This document shows positions 1-11,305 of a stretch of DNA of 64,000 nt, in pieces. This DNA comes from Beroe forskalii. Taxonomy: Eukaryota; Ctenophora; Nuda; Beroida; Beroidae. The notes beneath the pieces were generated by a model. The model saw only the letters and a program-made list of their open reading frames with translations. It ran no database searches and was not told where the DNA came from. Positions within the stretch are counted from its first letter, which is position 1. Each line of letters starts with the position of its first letter. Both the position numbers and the translations under genes were made by a program. Location: contig WFMF01000138.1 of assembly GCA_011033025.1 (NCBI GenBank), positions 186,001 to 250,000 of the forward strand, given 5' to 3'.

Positions 1-51
1 TATAAAATAGAAGCTGAGTAGAAACCACATTAAAACCACATCCTTCCCCAC

Positions 52-678
52 CTGGGCGGTAGTCCTAGCGTGAAGTCCCTGTCAGGGAGGGCTATGAGCC
101 GGTGTGCACACTCGGCCTGCACCCTCATGGGACCCTGCGTGTAGGTGGAGTGGTCGGAGAAGGTCTGTTCCAGGGAGGAGGTGGAAGTGGTGAAGGTAGA
201 GGTGGGGGAGTCAGTCAGACGCGAGATCAGCTTGGTTTCCACCCCCCAGAACATGTTCAGGGACGTGTCTTCTTTGCATCTGGGAGGGGGTTGGGCATTT
301 TATTGTTTTGGGAGTTTTTATTGTTTCAAAACTTTAAACAGACTGTAAAAATTGCTGAGGGTCTGTAGCTCCATTACAGTTAAGCAGTTAGGTTCATCAA
401 CTTCCACCACCTATTCATCATTCAATTGGCTATAAATTACTAAATCAGTCTCTTTATGTCTCAGTGTCTAACCTGATATCGAACTCGAAGCCGGAGTTCC
501 AGTCTGAGTCCGCCTGGTCTCGTATCATGATGGTGAAGGGAGGGTCTGTAGCCGTGACATGGTCTACCTTCCCCACCAACGCAATGTACACCTTGTATAG
601 TCGCTTGTATAGAGCTGGTCCGAATATTCTGATAAGAATCAGGAAGATAATGATCACTGCAATTGTGTAGATTATCAT
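52..678 (-). CDS. CGRRF1-like membrane RING-ligase homologue, 5' exons (partial)
   Basis: Two exons join in phase: 473-678 and 52-279. The first starts at an ATG in a good context (AAACC before it) and ends at a CAG|GTTAG donor in phase 2. The second ends at CAG|GTGGGG, so the gene continues beyond the left edge. The 144 visible residues begin with one membrane helix (about residues 3-24, rich in I, L and V). A beta-rich stretch follows, then CKEDTSLNMFWGVETKLISR, which resembles the segment of CGRRF1 (cell growth regulator with RING finger) containing 'CLED...YWG'. CGRRF1 proteins are ER-type membrane ubiquitin ligases with a C-terminal RING, which would lie outside this window. The gene is divergently arranged with VIRMA. 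The splice structure is clear; the family name rests on a short remembered similarity and is tentative. Confidence 0.5.
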
Positions 679-1568
679 GGTTTACAGTGCGCTCTAGTAG
701 ACTGCTTGGCGCTGAGCTTCTCAAGTGGCTGATCTTTATTTTAATCGGTCTTCCGAGCTTCTGCAGACTTCCCTGAACTATACTTCCCTTGATTCTGCTT
801 CAGATCGTTTACCGGGAAAAGTTACGAGGAACAAAGGTAGAAATAACAGTCTCCAATTAATAAAACCAAGTTTTTAATTGGTGATGGAAGAGATAGTATA
901 AGGAAAGCCGGCAACACGAAGTATACTACATACTAAACGCCACACATAAAGTACTGAGCTCTCTCCAACATGCTCTCCGAGGTCCGAGCAATGGGATGTA
1001 AGAGAAACGAACTAATTATATACAGTGATACGTTCACTTACTACCGGCCCGCAGCTCTTCTAGGATATACTGCGTGTTAGGGTACAGCCCTCCGCTATTT
1101 CCTCATTAGGAGGATGTAATTACCTCATTAGGGTGTAATTACCTCATTATGATCATATGTCATTATGTCGTTATACAATGCGTTGGTCTGCCTGTAGTTA
1201 GGGGTTATTCCAGGGCTATACCAGGATGTAGTGAAATGTACTCCGTGTGACCTATGAACTGCAGAATGCTCTATCATGTTCACAGATGCAAGGATCTCGA
1301 GGCTCTCAATAATTTCTCCAGATTTACCCATTATCTTGTGACGAGCGATTTTTCAAATTTCTCAGAAAAATCATGACTTAATTACTTAGCGTAACTCGCA
1401 AACCGTGATTTAAACGTTATCCTAAGTATTCTAGGAATTACTATGATGGATATAGCAAGATTCATTTCCTGAATCAAACTATCCTGGAAACGTCTTAATA
1501 AGTAAATACAGGAGTGTAACCCTAATGAACACATGATCCCACCGCTGAAATGCAAAATTTCCCTGCAG
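679..1568. promoter_or_regulatory. Divergent intergenic region between CGRRF1-like gene and VIRMA
   Basis: This stretch lies between the start of the minus-strand CGRRF1-like gene and the first VIRMA exon that can be recognised, so it should hold promoters for both. The expected N-terminal VIRMA domain (about 130 residues in human) was not found here in any plus-strand frame. A 67-codon minus-strand open frame at 1128-1331 ends near a GTAATT donor-like site but matches nothing recognised. Two near-identical ATTACCTCATTA words occur at about 1120-1150. Confidence 0.3.
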
Positions 1569-4500
1569 GAACGTAACAAGATAGACACACTCTACGAATG
1601 TTTGTCTCCTGAGGGCTCCCCTACCAGGCTTACCAAGCCAGCTGCTGCTCCTAAAGGTACAGTTACCAAATACCAATACTTCTATCGTAAGACAGATTTT
1701 CATCTAGTCAGAGTCGTGTCTGTCAGTTTAATTCAGTAATCAGTCCCTTGAACGTTTTGATAGTCGATCATATATCCCAATATCAAGTAATCGGTCGAAT
1801 TCTATCAAAATATGTAAATTGCAAATTCCAAACCATGGTCCATGGTTAAAACACCTTCCAAAATACCTGTTTCTCGGTCGTAAGTCACACAACACATTAC
1901 CGTTTCTCAGCTGACTACGAGGAGCTATCGGACGAGGAGCTACCTGAGACAGAAGACACTGCAGAGAAGAGAGAAAAGCGAGGGAGGAGCGAGGAAAGGA
2001 GGGATGACGACGATCTGGAGGACGAGGGCAGGCACGAGGGAGAAGAGGAAGAGGAGGAGGAGGTCCCAGCCTGGATATTCGTGTCGGTGAACTACGACCC
2101 CTACTCCTTCAGACCCACCCCTCTCACCTACTTCTACACGCCCACTGCTACCTTCTACCAGAAGAACTCGCAGCGGATTGCTGCTAAGAACGCCGGAATC
2201 ACTGATAAGGGAGCGTACACCCCTCGAGCTCCTCCAAACGTAACGAAGCTGACTAAGCTGGTGCAGGGGCATGGGAGTAACCCTGAGGTGACAGCCAAGT
2301 GGATCCTGGCTCTGGAGCAGTGTCACGGGCTGGTGTCTAACTTCCTGCACTACATTGAGACAGATGACTTGAAGTCGATGGTGGTGTTGTTAGGGAAGTG
2401 GGTCCTTTCAGCCCTCTCTCTTACTGCTCTCTCGGGGCTACCTCCTGGGCTTAATGTCAGGGGACTAAAAGCAGGTAATACACATGGGTACATGGGTATT
2501 GAAAGTAGTGCTTTTTTCTTCATAACGTCGTAAATAGATTCAGCTATTCAGGTTTGGATGCCGGTTCAAGGCTAAGAAGAGAAAAATAAAGAGTAAATCA
2601 CTATAGAGCTGCCTTTCGACCGGTGGTTTTGAACATTACAAAACTTATAAAGTTGCACCGCTACTAATATGACAGTTATAGCCCTCACCACCCTCCAACC
2701 CTCTAGGACTGATGTTGATGGAGGCGCTGTGTAGCTGCTCCCCTGAAATAGTGGACATCCTCCTGAAGGACAACGTGGTCCACAAGCTCCTCAAGACGCT
2801 AGGAGAGCCTAGTCTGGGAACCCCGACCAAACTACTCGTTCTCAAGGTAGAGAATTAAAGAACCTGGGATTATCCATAAATTTTGTGCCATGATGATTAT
2901 TTTAATATTTCAAATCCTAAAATTGTAGAGTTTTAGGTACGCTTATTAACAGGCTTGAAACTTACAGCATACTCCTAGGAATATTTATCATTTTCGAATC
3001 CCGTAAAATTTGTTTACATTTATCGGAGAGAAATGATCGTACTCGTTCGAATTCCTTAAAACCCTCGTTCTCAAGGCGATAGGAGCCTCCTTCACCTCGG
3101 AGAAAGCAGTGAAGGAGTTCGTTAAGATGAGTCTGGTGGGTGTGGGTAAGACAGGGTACCAAGTCCTGTCCGAGATCCTGCTCAATAACCCCACTGAGAG
3201 AACAACCCACGCTGCTACCGTGCTCTTCGGCAGGGTCCATCTCTACGAGCTACTGCTGTCCATCAGGAACTCGGCACAGAAGTGTCTCAAACTCTCTCAG
3301 GACACAAAGGTAGACTAAAGCATTCGTGTTTTGATGCTCATAAATTTATGAATTTACATCTAAGCCGTCACAAGTTTATAAACCCTTCTCAACCGTTAAT
3401 CATTCATGCGACCATGCGTGATGTATAATCAAGTACAGAAATTACTTGAGTTTATAGATCCCCTCCGCTATCATTTCCCACTCCTCTTTTCACTCTTCTT
3501 TGTCCACTCACCACTACCTCCCCTTCCACCAGTCTCTGGAGGAGAGTAGCAAGCAGCTAACACTGGAGTACAGCATCGTATCACGAGGTATAGCTACCCT
3601 GGTGGAGCAGTTCATTGAGAAACCCCACCTTTTAGCGCTGCTCAACACCAAGGCCTTCCCACAGAACACTGTATCTCCTGAAACAACGAGCGATGGTAAG
3701 TGGGGATCACATTCTAACAAAAATCACAAATTCAAGAAATGGGGAAATTGAGATGTTGCCGTTTGTGTACCTATAGAGCTATAGTCTACTATACGTTCGC
3801 AAATTTTTCCTTGAATCGGTTGTGAATGAAAGTTCTAGACTTCCAAGAATTCTGAATCCTGAAGTTGAATTACTAAAACTCCCCCAGGGTTCGTGTATCT
3901 GCTGACCCTGATGGAAGGTATGAAGACTATTGAAAGTATTGCCCTGGCCACCAGTATCCCTGTTATCAGACAGAGTGTCAACCTCAGCCAGGACCTTCAT
4001 GTTAGTTTGTGTAAAGGAGCTCCCTGTCTATTCTTCTGTATTCAGTTTCCTACGTCACACACATAATGATTTGCCCTCATCAATAACACTCACTTTCCGT
4101 ATTCTCGATTCCAGAACTACACTTTCCTCTTTTCATTCACAACACATTCCCCTCGTGTGCAGGACCTGATAACACATTCCCCTCGTGTGCAGGACCTGAT
4201 AACCCATTCCCCTCGTGTGCACGACCTGATAACGAGGCTGCTGACCTCGTACCGGGGTTCCCTCTACCTGGCCTCGCACGCTGACTCCTGCAGCATCATC
4301 ATCCGGACCCTGCTAGACAACATGGAACCGGACCTCAATGTCACGGAGCTGCCGACTCTCGGGCAGATCACTCACTCAGACATCAGACTCAGTTCCCATA
4401 GTCTGGGTTTGCTGCTAACTGTCCACCTCCAAGCTATTCAACTGCTGGACAAAGTGCTCGCAGTCGCTGTCAAGGAACCTTTCATGGGTTTGTATGGAAC

Positions 4501-7500
4501 GTGGGCTGCTTGGTGGAATGTTTTCTAGATGTGGACTGTACTTAATGAGAAATTTGTAAAATATAGGCTCAACTATTTTGTGATAAATTCAGTCGCAAGG
4601 TATCAGCTTATCAGGATTCTCGATCAGAATGTTATATATCCGTCATGAAATAATTTGACTGTCACATTTCCGCAGACGATCCTAAGATGCTGTCTGCCCT
4701 CTCCTACATCGCAGCCCTTCTCATGGTCCCAGCCGGAAGAGCTGCTTACTTCACTCTGCTGTCCTCTGAGAACAACATGACTGCTTTACTCACCTTCCAC
4801 ACCGTGCAGGTGGGGCTAAATACGTAATTTAAATGAGGTATCGTTGCGTTACACTCATATCCAGCCGGAAATGATAATATAACAGTCTTAAAGTGTCATT
4901 ATCCCCACTAATAGCACTGTAAACCCAGCCCGATAAAGGCTATGAGAAGATCAGAAGACGAAGTCTTGCATACAGACACGCGGTCCAGTGTCTATTAACG
5001 TTTGTGAAAAGTAGAGAGGGAATAGTGGGAATTATAAAGAATCTGCAGGCTTTCACCAACCTTTTCTCTAAAACTGAAAAAGAGGTGAGGAGTGGGGAAC
5101 GTTGTAAAGATTGACGGCGATTTATTACTTTTTAGACCATGGTTATATAAATAATAATCATCCACGCTTTCCCACTGCTATACCCTGAAGCCATGACGAC
5201 TGTCACGACATAAGTTACTCGGTACACATGCCACCCCAAAAGTACCTTTTTTCCTCACTTCTTCCCACTTTTAACTCCCCCTTCCTCCTACTCAAGTACC
5301 TCATGTAATGCAGTAATACTAACACCCTTGCAGGGCTCACAAGACCCCTTCATGAGTGTAACCGAGTGGGTGAACCCCTTCGTGAAACTGAAGATGATGT
5401 GTGCCCGAGTTAACTCTGTCATGGACTACATCAAGTCTAACTCCGAAGAAATGGTGAGATTTTATCAAGTGATGTCACATTGAAGTGTCACACGATCAAT
5501 GTAGGTCTATATTCTTATATTGTCTCCTAATGGGATTTGCAGAAAAAATAGAATAGTTCTGAGTTGTTGTAACTTTTACGTTTTTTGCGATCGACATCTG
5601 ACTAGTTTTCCTCCTCTCATCCGCAGAAAGATGAGAGCTGTTTGCCGCGTCTGACCACCGCACTGCGTATCGTGGAGCATCTGGTAGTGCAGCACACGCC
5701 CATGCCTCACCAAGTGGCAATCCAACTGACGGAGTGTGGGGCCATGGAGACCATCATACAGCTGTTTGAGTCCACCTGCAAGATGTTAGAACGACCCTGG
5801 ATGGAAGGTGGGTGGGACATTGGAGGGGGAAATATTCAGGAATTACCTGCATAATTCATATGGTTGTGTACCTTGTAGACAATCATTAACTATTACTAAT
5901 ATTTACTTTTAGCCATCCTCTCGTATCTTTCATCACTAACATTTCCACCCTAAAGTAGGCATGATGTTGTGCAGAAGGTTTCACCTACTGAAACACCCTA
6001 CGACTACTGCTATACGCCACATTTCCGATGAAGAACACTTCCACAACCTCAGCAGAAAGCAGCAAAACCCCCGGGCTGCAACCCCCAAACCCCCACTTTC
6101 TAACCTAGGTCCGTGTCTGGACCTCATCAAGAAACACGACTACGAACATTACCTGTGTATTCTGATATCTCCGGCCATGTCACGACGCAGTCTGTCTGCC
6201 CTCAGAGCGTTTAATGTGGAGGTATCTAAAGCAGCCATCACCCCCTACTCCACACCCCAAGAAAGGGAGATTAACAAGCTGAAGTTAATGTGGTGGAGGC
6301 AGGTTGTAGAGGGGAGGGAAGTGGCCGGGTCTCCTATTGCCTCAGAGCTGAGGACTGCCATGACTCAGCGGAACCTCAGCAAGGGCTTCCTACTGAGGCT
6401 GATAGACGCTAGGCTGACCCCTGTACGGTACACCTCATTGCATGACGTGGAGCGTGCTGCAGACGACACCTTCTCCGCAGTTAACTACCTCACTATGGAG
6501 GTGTTAGGTAACAAGTCCGTGGAGACGGACCACGCTGCCTCCCACCTGGGGCGGTGCGAGGGCCTCGTGGCCCTCATCCGGTCCCTGCCCCTCCTCGCAG
6601 CACGAGGGGTGTGCCTCGTGCCCAGCACCACGCTGGCTAAGTGCGGGGTGTCTCAGGAGGAGATAATCAGACGGCAGGGGGAGGAGAAGATACAGGATGT
6701 GGTGCACGACATAGCCTCCTCAGCACACGTGCACGCTGACCACTGCGAGAAGTTGATGAGTACGCTGCCCTTATCTGCTAAACACGGACTCCTGCCCATC
6801 ATTCCGGCAAAACTGTTCTTGAAACGACTCGAGAAGTATGATTTCAACATCTTCCATGATCGAGTGTTGGTTCGGCCACCCACGTTGTTTTTCAGAGTTG
6901 CTTTTGAGTCAAAAAAGTTGAATATCGCAGCGAATATTGAGAATCTTAAAAAACTGAAAACGATAAACGAAAGGAGAAAGAAAAAGGGGTGATATTTGTT
7001 GAATCTGATTTTCTATGTGGTTCTTTTTGTTTCATATTGCCTGTGGTGTGGGTATTCCATTAATGTAAATAAAAAATATTGGGGAGCAATTTGTACTTTA
7101 ATTTTCTCTGTTCTTGAGTTCTTGACTTTTCCTCAAGATTGGTTCTTCACGTGTGTCAAATTCTATTGCTCCTTTCCTCAGGTCTCACGATGCATTTTAA
7201 ATCATCTTAAATGGAATTGGTATCCAAACAACTTAATCTTCAAATTAAAAGTAGCATCTCATCGTAAATAGTGCATTTTGCCTGACATTGTCTACTCTAT
7301 GAGTTCTATGCCATAAACTGCATATTATACCCCTCCCAAGCTTGTTTTAGCGACCGTGTAAGTTTGGTTATACGGTCTCCATTGAATAACAGTGCAAAAA
7401 AACTTAAAATGAAATTTGATTTTATAAAGGAGCACTCAAAATCTACTTAAGTGTTGAATCCGTACGGCTGTAGAAAAGTCGGTCCCATGTTTCTGGTCGA

Positions 7501-10500
7501 GCCGTCGATTCCATGATCATTCTCGGCTGTCGCCTCGACCATAAGTTACCACGACATGTAACCGCTTATTATACATCGTATCCCATACACTATACACCAT
7601 ACACTAAAGTACTATGTACCCAGGTATACTTTGTGGTGAGACAGTACGGTCAGTGGTGGACATGTTACAACCAGCCCTGGATCTCTGCTACTCCTACATG
7701 ACATACCTCCTTGCCAAGAACCATTCCTACAACAGTAAGTACCTTAGTGTTATTACGCTCCGTTCATTACTCTCCGCACCCTAAAACAAATCATACCTAC
7801 GCAATATGTAGCAAATCAGAAACTTATACATTTCAGACATGTACACCTATACATTTCAGACATGGTGATAGTGAAGCCCCTGCTCCAACTGCACACCCTC
7901 CTGTTCTCCCTGCCCCCTCCAGCTACTATAGCTAACACGATGTCAACCCTGCAACATACCATCGCTAACATCCTACTTTCCTTTACTACACGTACGTAGC
8001 GGCGTACACCGTTCATTTGTTACTGCGCAATTTTGAAGCTACTTTGGCGCTTTTTGGACTGTAGGAGTTGAAAAGTCTAATAGAGATCTAGTAGAATTGT
8101 AGAATTACAACGCCGAGCCAAATAACTCCACATGTTTCCCTACACGATCGAGTGTTTCTAACAACTCTAGCTGGACCCGCCTGGTACAGGAACTGATCAA
8201 GTACTCTACCAGTACTCCTCAAGCCTTCATCAGTTCGCTCATGATGCTGTGTGAACTGCTGCCTCAAACACTACCCATCGTGTCAAATGCTACTCTAGGT
8301 ATGTTTTCTGGTGCCGGGTCCTAAGTTGCGAGTTTCTGGTACGCTTATTTTGGTAACTGCTTTACCTCCCAGGTCCTTGAATAGGCGTAAAACTTGTTAT
8401 TTAGAACCCTCCGTGGATTAAATTTGAGTGTAATAATTCTCGATAATGCACTCGCTCATTAACTTTTCGACAGCTTTGTATTTGCGTAATGTAACTTGTG
8501 ATTAGAAATTGCATGTGAAATGTACAATATCCCTTCAGAAATTGAAGAAGAAACCCTGCTAATACAATGCCGCCAAACTTGGGCTGCACACTTGCTTCCC
8601 TTCTGGGAGGAGCTAAAACAGCACATACAGTCACTTCTCCCAAGTTCCAGCTCAAATGTCAATCAGGTACTCAATGACACACTGCCCTTTTGGTCACAAT
8701 ATGGTCGTTCAAAATGTAAAATATGGATTGCGCGACACAATGTTTCCAGTCACATTAGCGCAAATATACGCGCGAAATTTTTCGCGCGCGAAAATAAACA
8801 GGATTGATTGAAGAAAATACCATGTTTGAACTTTTTTGTACATTTTGTCGATGTACAATCTTTGGTTGGTCCGAGACTATCTGTGATTGAGTGGAATTTT
8901 AATCAATGCTTTCCCGAGCAACTGAAGATCGTAATTCTATGATAATTTTTCCTAACGTCTGAAATACTCGCTATCTATCTGGCTTTACCCGTAGTCCTCA
9001 TGAGTTTTCCTGCCGGTACAAGACCCGGAGATAGTGAAATAAATTTTGATAGTAAATGCACAACAGAAGTGGTTCAACAACCGATCTAAAGAATGAAAAG
9101 ACAAAAATGTCAAAAGACTGCCGAAACCCGGGATCGAACCAGGGACATTTAGATCTTCAGTCTAACGCTCTCCCAACTGAGCTATTTCGGCTTGTTATCA
9201 ATTGGAAATTGGAGCTTTATTTTCGCTGATTTTCTTTTGAAACTTTCGTTTTTCAGGTTGTGCGTCGGTTACTTGGACAGCTTTGTGACTTGAGCTGTCA
9301 ATTTTCAGAAGAGATAGTGTCCCTTCTTTTCACTGTCTTCATGGATAACACCTCAGTCCTGCAGTTTGTGTCATATCTGGCATACGTTCCTTCTAGCAAA
9401 GGTAACATCTTCGTAGAGTTATGTTTTGTCGTATACAATATACATATTCAATGCTGCCAAGATTGGAATTTGATGAGGTTGAGGCCCTCTCATTAAAAGA
9501 TAACCCTCAGCTGAAAGGATACCCGTTAACCCCCCTCCCATATCCTGTATCCTTTACAGGGGCGATCATGGATTACCTTATCAACAACAAGGAAGTATTT
9601 AACAAGATCCTGGAACACACCACCAGTGAAACTGAGAACCTGTCACACCACGCGCTGGTCTGCTTCTTCGGCATCTGTGATCCCTTCATCAGCATGTTCG
9701 ACTACAATCCAAATACCAACGGTGTATCGAGATGCACTATTGGCAACTTTAGCAGAAATTGAATTTGTAATTCATCTTTATATGTACGATTATGCATGCA
9801 GACATGGAGCTGTTGCAGTGCTGCATGACAACTGTTAAATTCACTGATCACTCGTCCTTGGACAAACCACCACCCCTCCCAGGTGTATCCCAAGTGTTGG
9901 TGAACAGCGTGCCCCCAAGTGAGATGTTGCAGTGCATCGCCCAGACCCTCCTCTCGCACCTCAACGACGGCACCTACTCCACCGTAGCTCTACGACTCAG
10001 GACCATATGGACTCTGGTGGAATACCATCTGGGTAAGTTGGTGACTGACGCAGCTGTTGGTTAACATTGGACTTGGTGTCAGAGATAATGTGGGTCGAGT
10101 TCCCACATAACTTTAGCCTGTTCAAACCTCAATATCACTCTTCAACACGTGACTTTAACTCTGGCTCGCTGCCATGATTAACATGTGTCCCCTGGTCAGG
10201 ACAAGAAGCAGTGAGGGTTAGCATCCAGGGAGGGGAGTACAGAATGGTTCTGGGCAGGTTGTGTGACGACACATCAGTAACTCAGGAGCATGACGAGTGC
10301 TCTTCTCTCCTACTCGACCTCCTACACCGCCTCACTACACAGGTTTTTAATCTCACCCTTCATTACAAACAGTCTAGAGTAATCCCCCACACAGCGATTG
10401 GCACGACAATGTCCTAAAACCTGCAATAATTAAGGCACCCCTCCATGGCCCAACATTGATTGACCTGTTTCACTGTTTCAGCTGACAGTCCAGGTTGAGA

Positions 10501-11274
10501 AGCACGGTTTTCACGTAAATGATCTGTCACGAGGTTTGTCACCTGATATGCGCGTGATCAGGCAGTATTTATAAATATCCCCCGGTTTTGTTGGAGCAGG
10601 TTTGTTGAAATTGCACTGTTTTCATCGCTTGTGGGGCATCGAATGTCAATATGCCTCACGTGATATGCATGTGATCATACAGCTTTATATCTGTAAATTC
10701 ACTGTTTCTCCAGAAAGATTCCCGGTTTTCACATTGCACTAGCAGTATCAGTTGCAGTCACGTGCTGCACGTGACATACATGTGAACTGTAAGAATGCTG
10801 TTGAGCCGAAACAGCCCGCAGAATATTTTCCCGGTTTTCACATCGCTGCTCCCCATGTAAATTGTAATCTAATCAGTAGATAGTTCGTTACACTCTTCAC
10901 TGTTTTCACAGTGTAAGTGTAGGGAATTGTTTTTTACCTTAAAAAAATTTCCAATGGATCTATTGTGTCCATTGAACACCATTGGACATGTCCATCGGAT
11001 CCATTGGATCCATTACACACTGTTTCTATTGGATTTAATGGATCCATTTTGTCCATTGAACAGAATGGATCCATTGGACAAAATGGATCCAATGGACACA
11101 ATTCACAACTCTTGTGACACTTTTACCTAACTTTGTAACATTCTTTTTGGACCACCAGGTATTACCTTAAGGGATCATGCTGGTGTTCAAGTACAGAGTT
11201 GGCTGTTGGAGAAAAGTCTTGCAGATGCAGGCCTTGAAGAAAGTTTTCTTAATGATTTGAAAATGAATGAATAA
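1569..11274 (+). CDS. VIRMA: VIRMA / Virilizer homologue, m6A methyltransferase complex scaffold (21 exons)
   Basis: Exons, all phase-compatible: 1569-1656, 1911-2474, 2707-2846, 3076-3309, 3533-3695, 3888-4000, 4163 (or 4193)-4487, 4676-4809, 4929-5084, 5334-5453, 5627-5807, 7624-7734, 7860-7995, 8171-8298, 8539-8666, 9257-9401, 9560-9721, 9802-10032, 10200-10342, 10482-10506, 11159-11274 (TAA). About 1,180 codons. Family marks, in the order of human VIRMA: an acidic stretch after YEELSDEELPETED; NYDPYSF; LNVRGLKAG; ERPWMEG; RLVQELIKYSTSTPQAF with ISSLMMLCELLP; and RRLLGQLCDLS. VIRMA is the alpha-helical-repeat scaffold of the nuclear WTAP-METTL3 writer complex. The N-terminal ~130 residues were not found. 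The C-terminus is short and lacks the RGG-rich tail. The 25-nt exon 10482-10506 and its weak donor (CACG|GTTTTC) are least certain. Confidence 0.88.
4141..4230 (+). repeat. 30-bp splice-acceptor repeat, three copies, in VIRMA
   Basis: Three head-to-tail 30-bp units (4141-4170, 4171-4200, 4201-4230) each contain the intron end CCCCTCGTGTGCAG and the exon start GACCTGAT. Copies 1 and 2 keep the AG acceptor; in copy 3 it reads AC (4221-4222). The unit is ten codons and stays open, giving DLITHSPRVQ per copy. Splicing at copy 1 or copy 2 therefore changes VIRMA by ten residues without changing frame. Confidence 0.85.
5961..6992 (+). CDS. NDUFAF6: NDUFAF6 homologue, intronless, nested in a VIRMA intron
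   Basis: An uninterrupted 343-codon frame lies in the 5808-7623 VIRMA intron, on the same strand. NDUFAF6 is a mitochondrial squalene/phytoene-synthase-like factor needed for complex I assembly. Family blocks seen in order are CLDLIKKHDYEHYLC (about residue 52), LRAFNVEVSKA, the TDHAASHLG block (about residue 190), the GVSQEEIIR block, VVHDIASSAH and the YDFNIFHD block. The first 45 residues are rich in R, K, H and T and poor in acidic residues, consistent with a mitochondrial presequence. The start is the first ATG of MMLCRRFH. Human NDUFAF6 is about the same length. An AATAAA lies 75 bp after the stop. The gene is probably independently transcribed or retroposed; no tail or target-site duplication was identified. 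Confidence 0.9.
   Translation: MMLCRRFHLLKHPTTTAIRHISDEEHFHNLSRKQQNPRAATPKPPLSNLGPCLDLIKKHDYEHYLCILISPAMSRRSLSALRAFNVEVSKAAITPYSTPQEREINKLKLMWWRQVVEGREVAGSPIASELRTAMTQRNLSKGFLLRLIDARLTPVRYTSLHDVERAADDTFSAVNYLTMEVLGNKSVETDHAASHLGRCEGLVALIRSLPLLAARGVCLVPSTTLAKCGVSQEEIIRRQGEEKIQDVVHDIASSAHVHADHCEKLMSTLPLSAKHGLLPIIPAKLFLKRLEKYDFNIFHDRVLVRPPTLFFRVAFESKKLNIAANIENLKKLKTINERRKKKG
7068..7073 (+). terminator. Polyadenylation signal of NDUFAF6
   Basis: AATAAA 75 bp downstream of the NDUFAF6 stop codon, inside the VIRMA intron and with no other gene between. Its presence suggests the nested gene makes its own transcript. Confidence 0.55.
7814..7859 (+). repeat. 23-bp splice-acceptor duplication in VIRMA
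   Basis: The acceptor segment TATACATTTCAGACATG occurs twice, with AG at 7835-7836 and 7858-7859, 23 bp apart. Only the second copy keeps the VIRMA frame into the next exon (7860). Use of the first would reach a TGA almost at once. Confidence 0.75.
9119..9191 (-). tRNA. trnF-GAA: tRNA-Phe (GAA)
   Basis: A complete 73-nt cloverleaf on the minus strand. The acceptor stem is GCCGAAA paired with TTTCGGC and the discriminator is A. It has A box TAGCTCAGTTGG and B box GGTTCGATCCC. The anticodon loop is CTGAAGA, with anticodon GAA at 9156-9158. There is no intron. A TTTT stretch follows just downstream (9113-9116) as a Pol III stop. It lies antisense in the VIRMA intron 8667-9256. All stems pair well, so it looks functional. 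Confidence 0.96.
10951..11101. repeat. Palindromic GGATCC-type intronic repeat in VIRMA
   Basis: About ten copies of variants of TCCATTGGACAAAATGGATC, many of them self-complementary around GGATCC or ATCCATTGGAT. They sit in the last VIRMA intron, about 60 bp before the final exon. The stretch could fold into several competing hairpins. Confidence 0.6.
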
Positions 11275-11299
11275 ATTAAAATATTATAGATATAGATTT

Positions 11300-11305
11300 A
11301 ATAAA
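11300..11305 (+). terminator. Polyadenylation signal of VIRMA
   Basis: AATAAA 25 bp after the TAA of the last VIRMA exon (11272-11274). Confidence 0.55.

Noticed and set aside
1128-1331. A 67-codon minus-strand frame as an extra exon of the CGRRF1-like gene
   Set aside because: The CGRRF1-like gene already has a well-placed ATG at 678; no family similarity or acceptor supports an upstream exon.
2645-3240. Minus-strand frames opposite VIRMA exons
   Set aside because: They are shadows of plus-strand exons that match VIRMA in order and phase.
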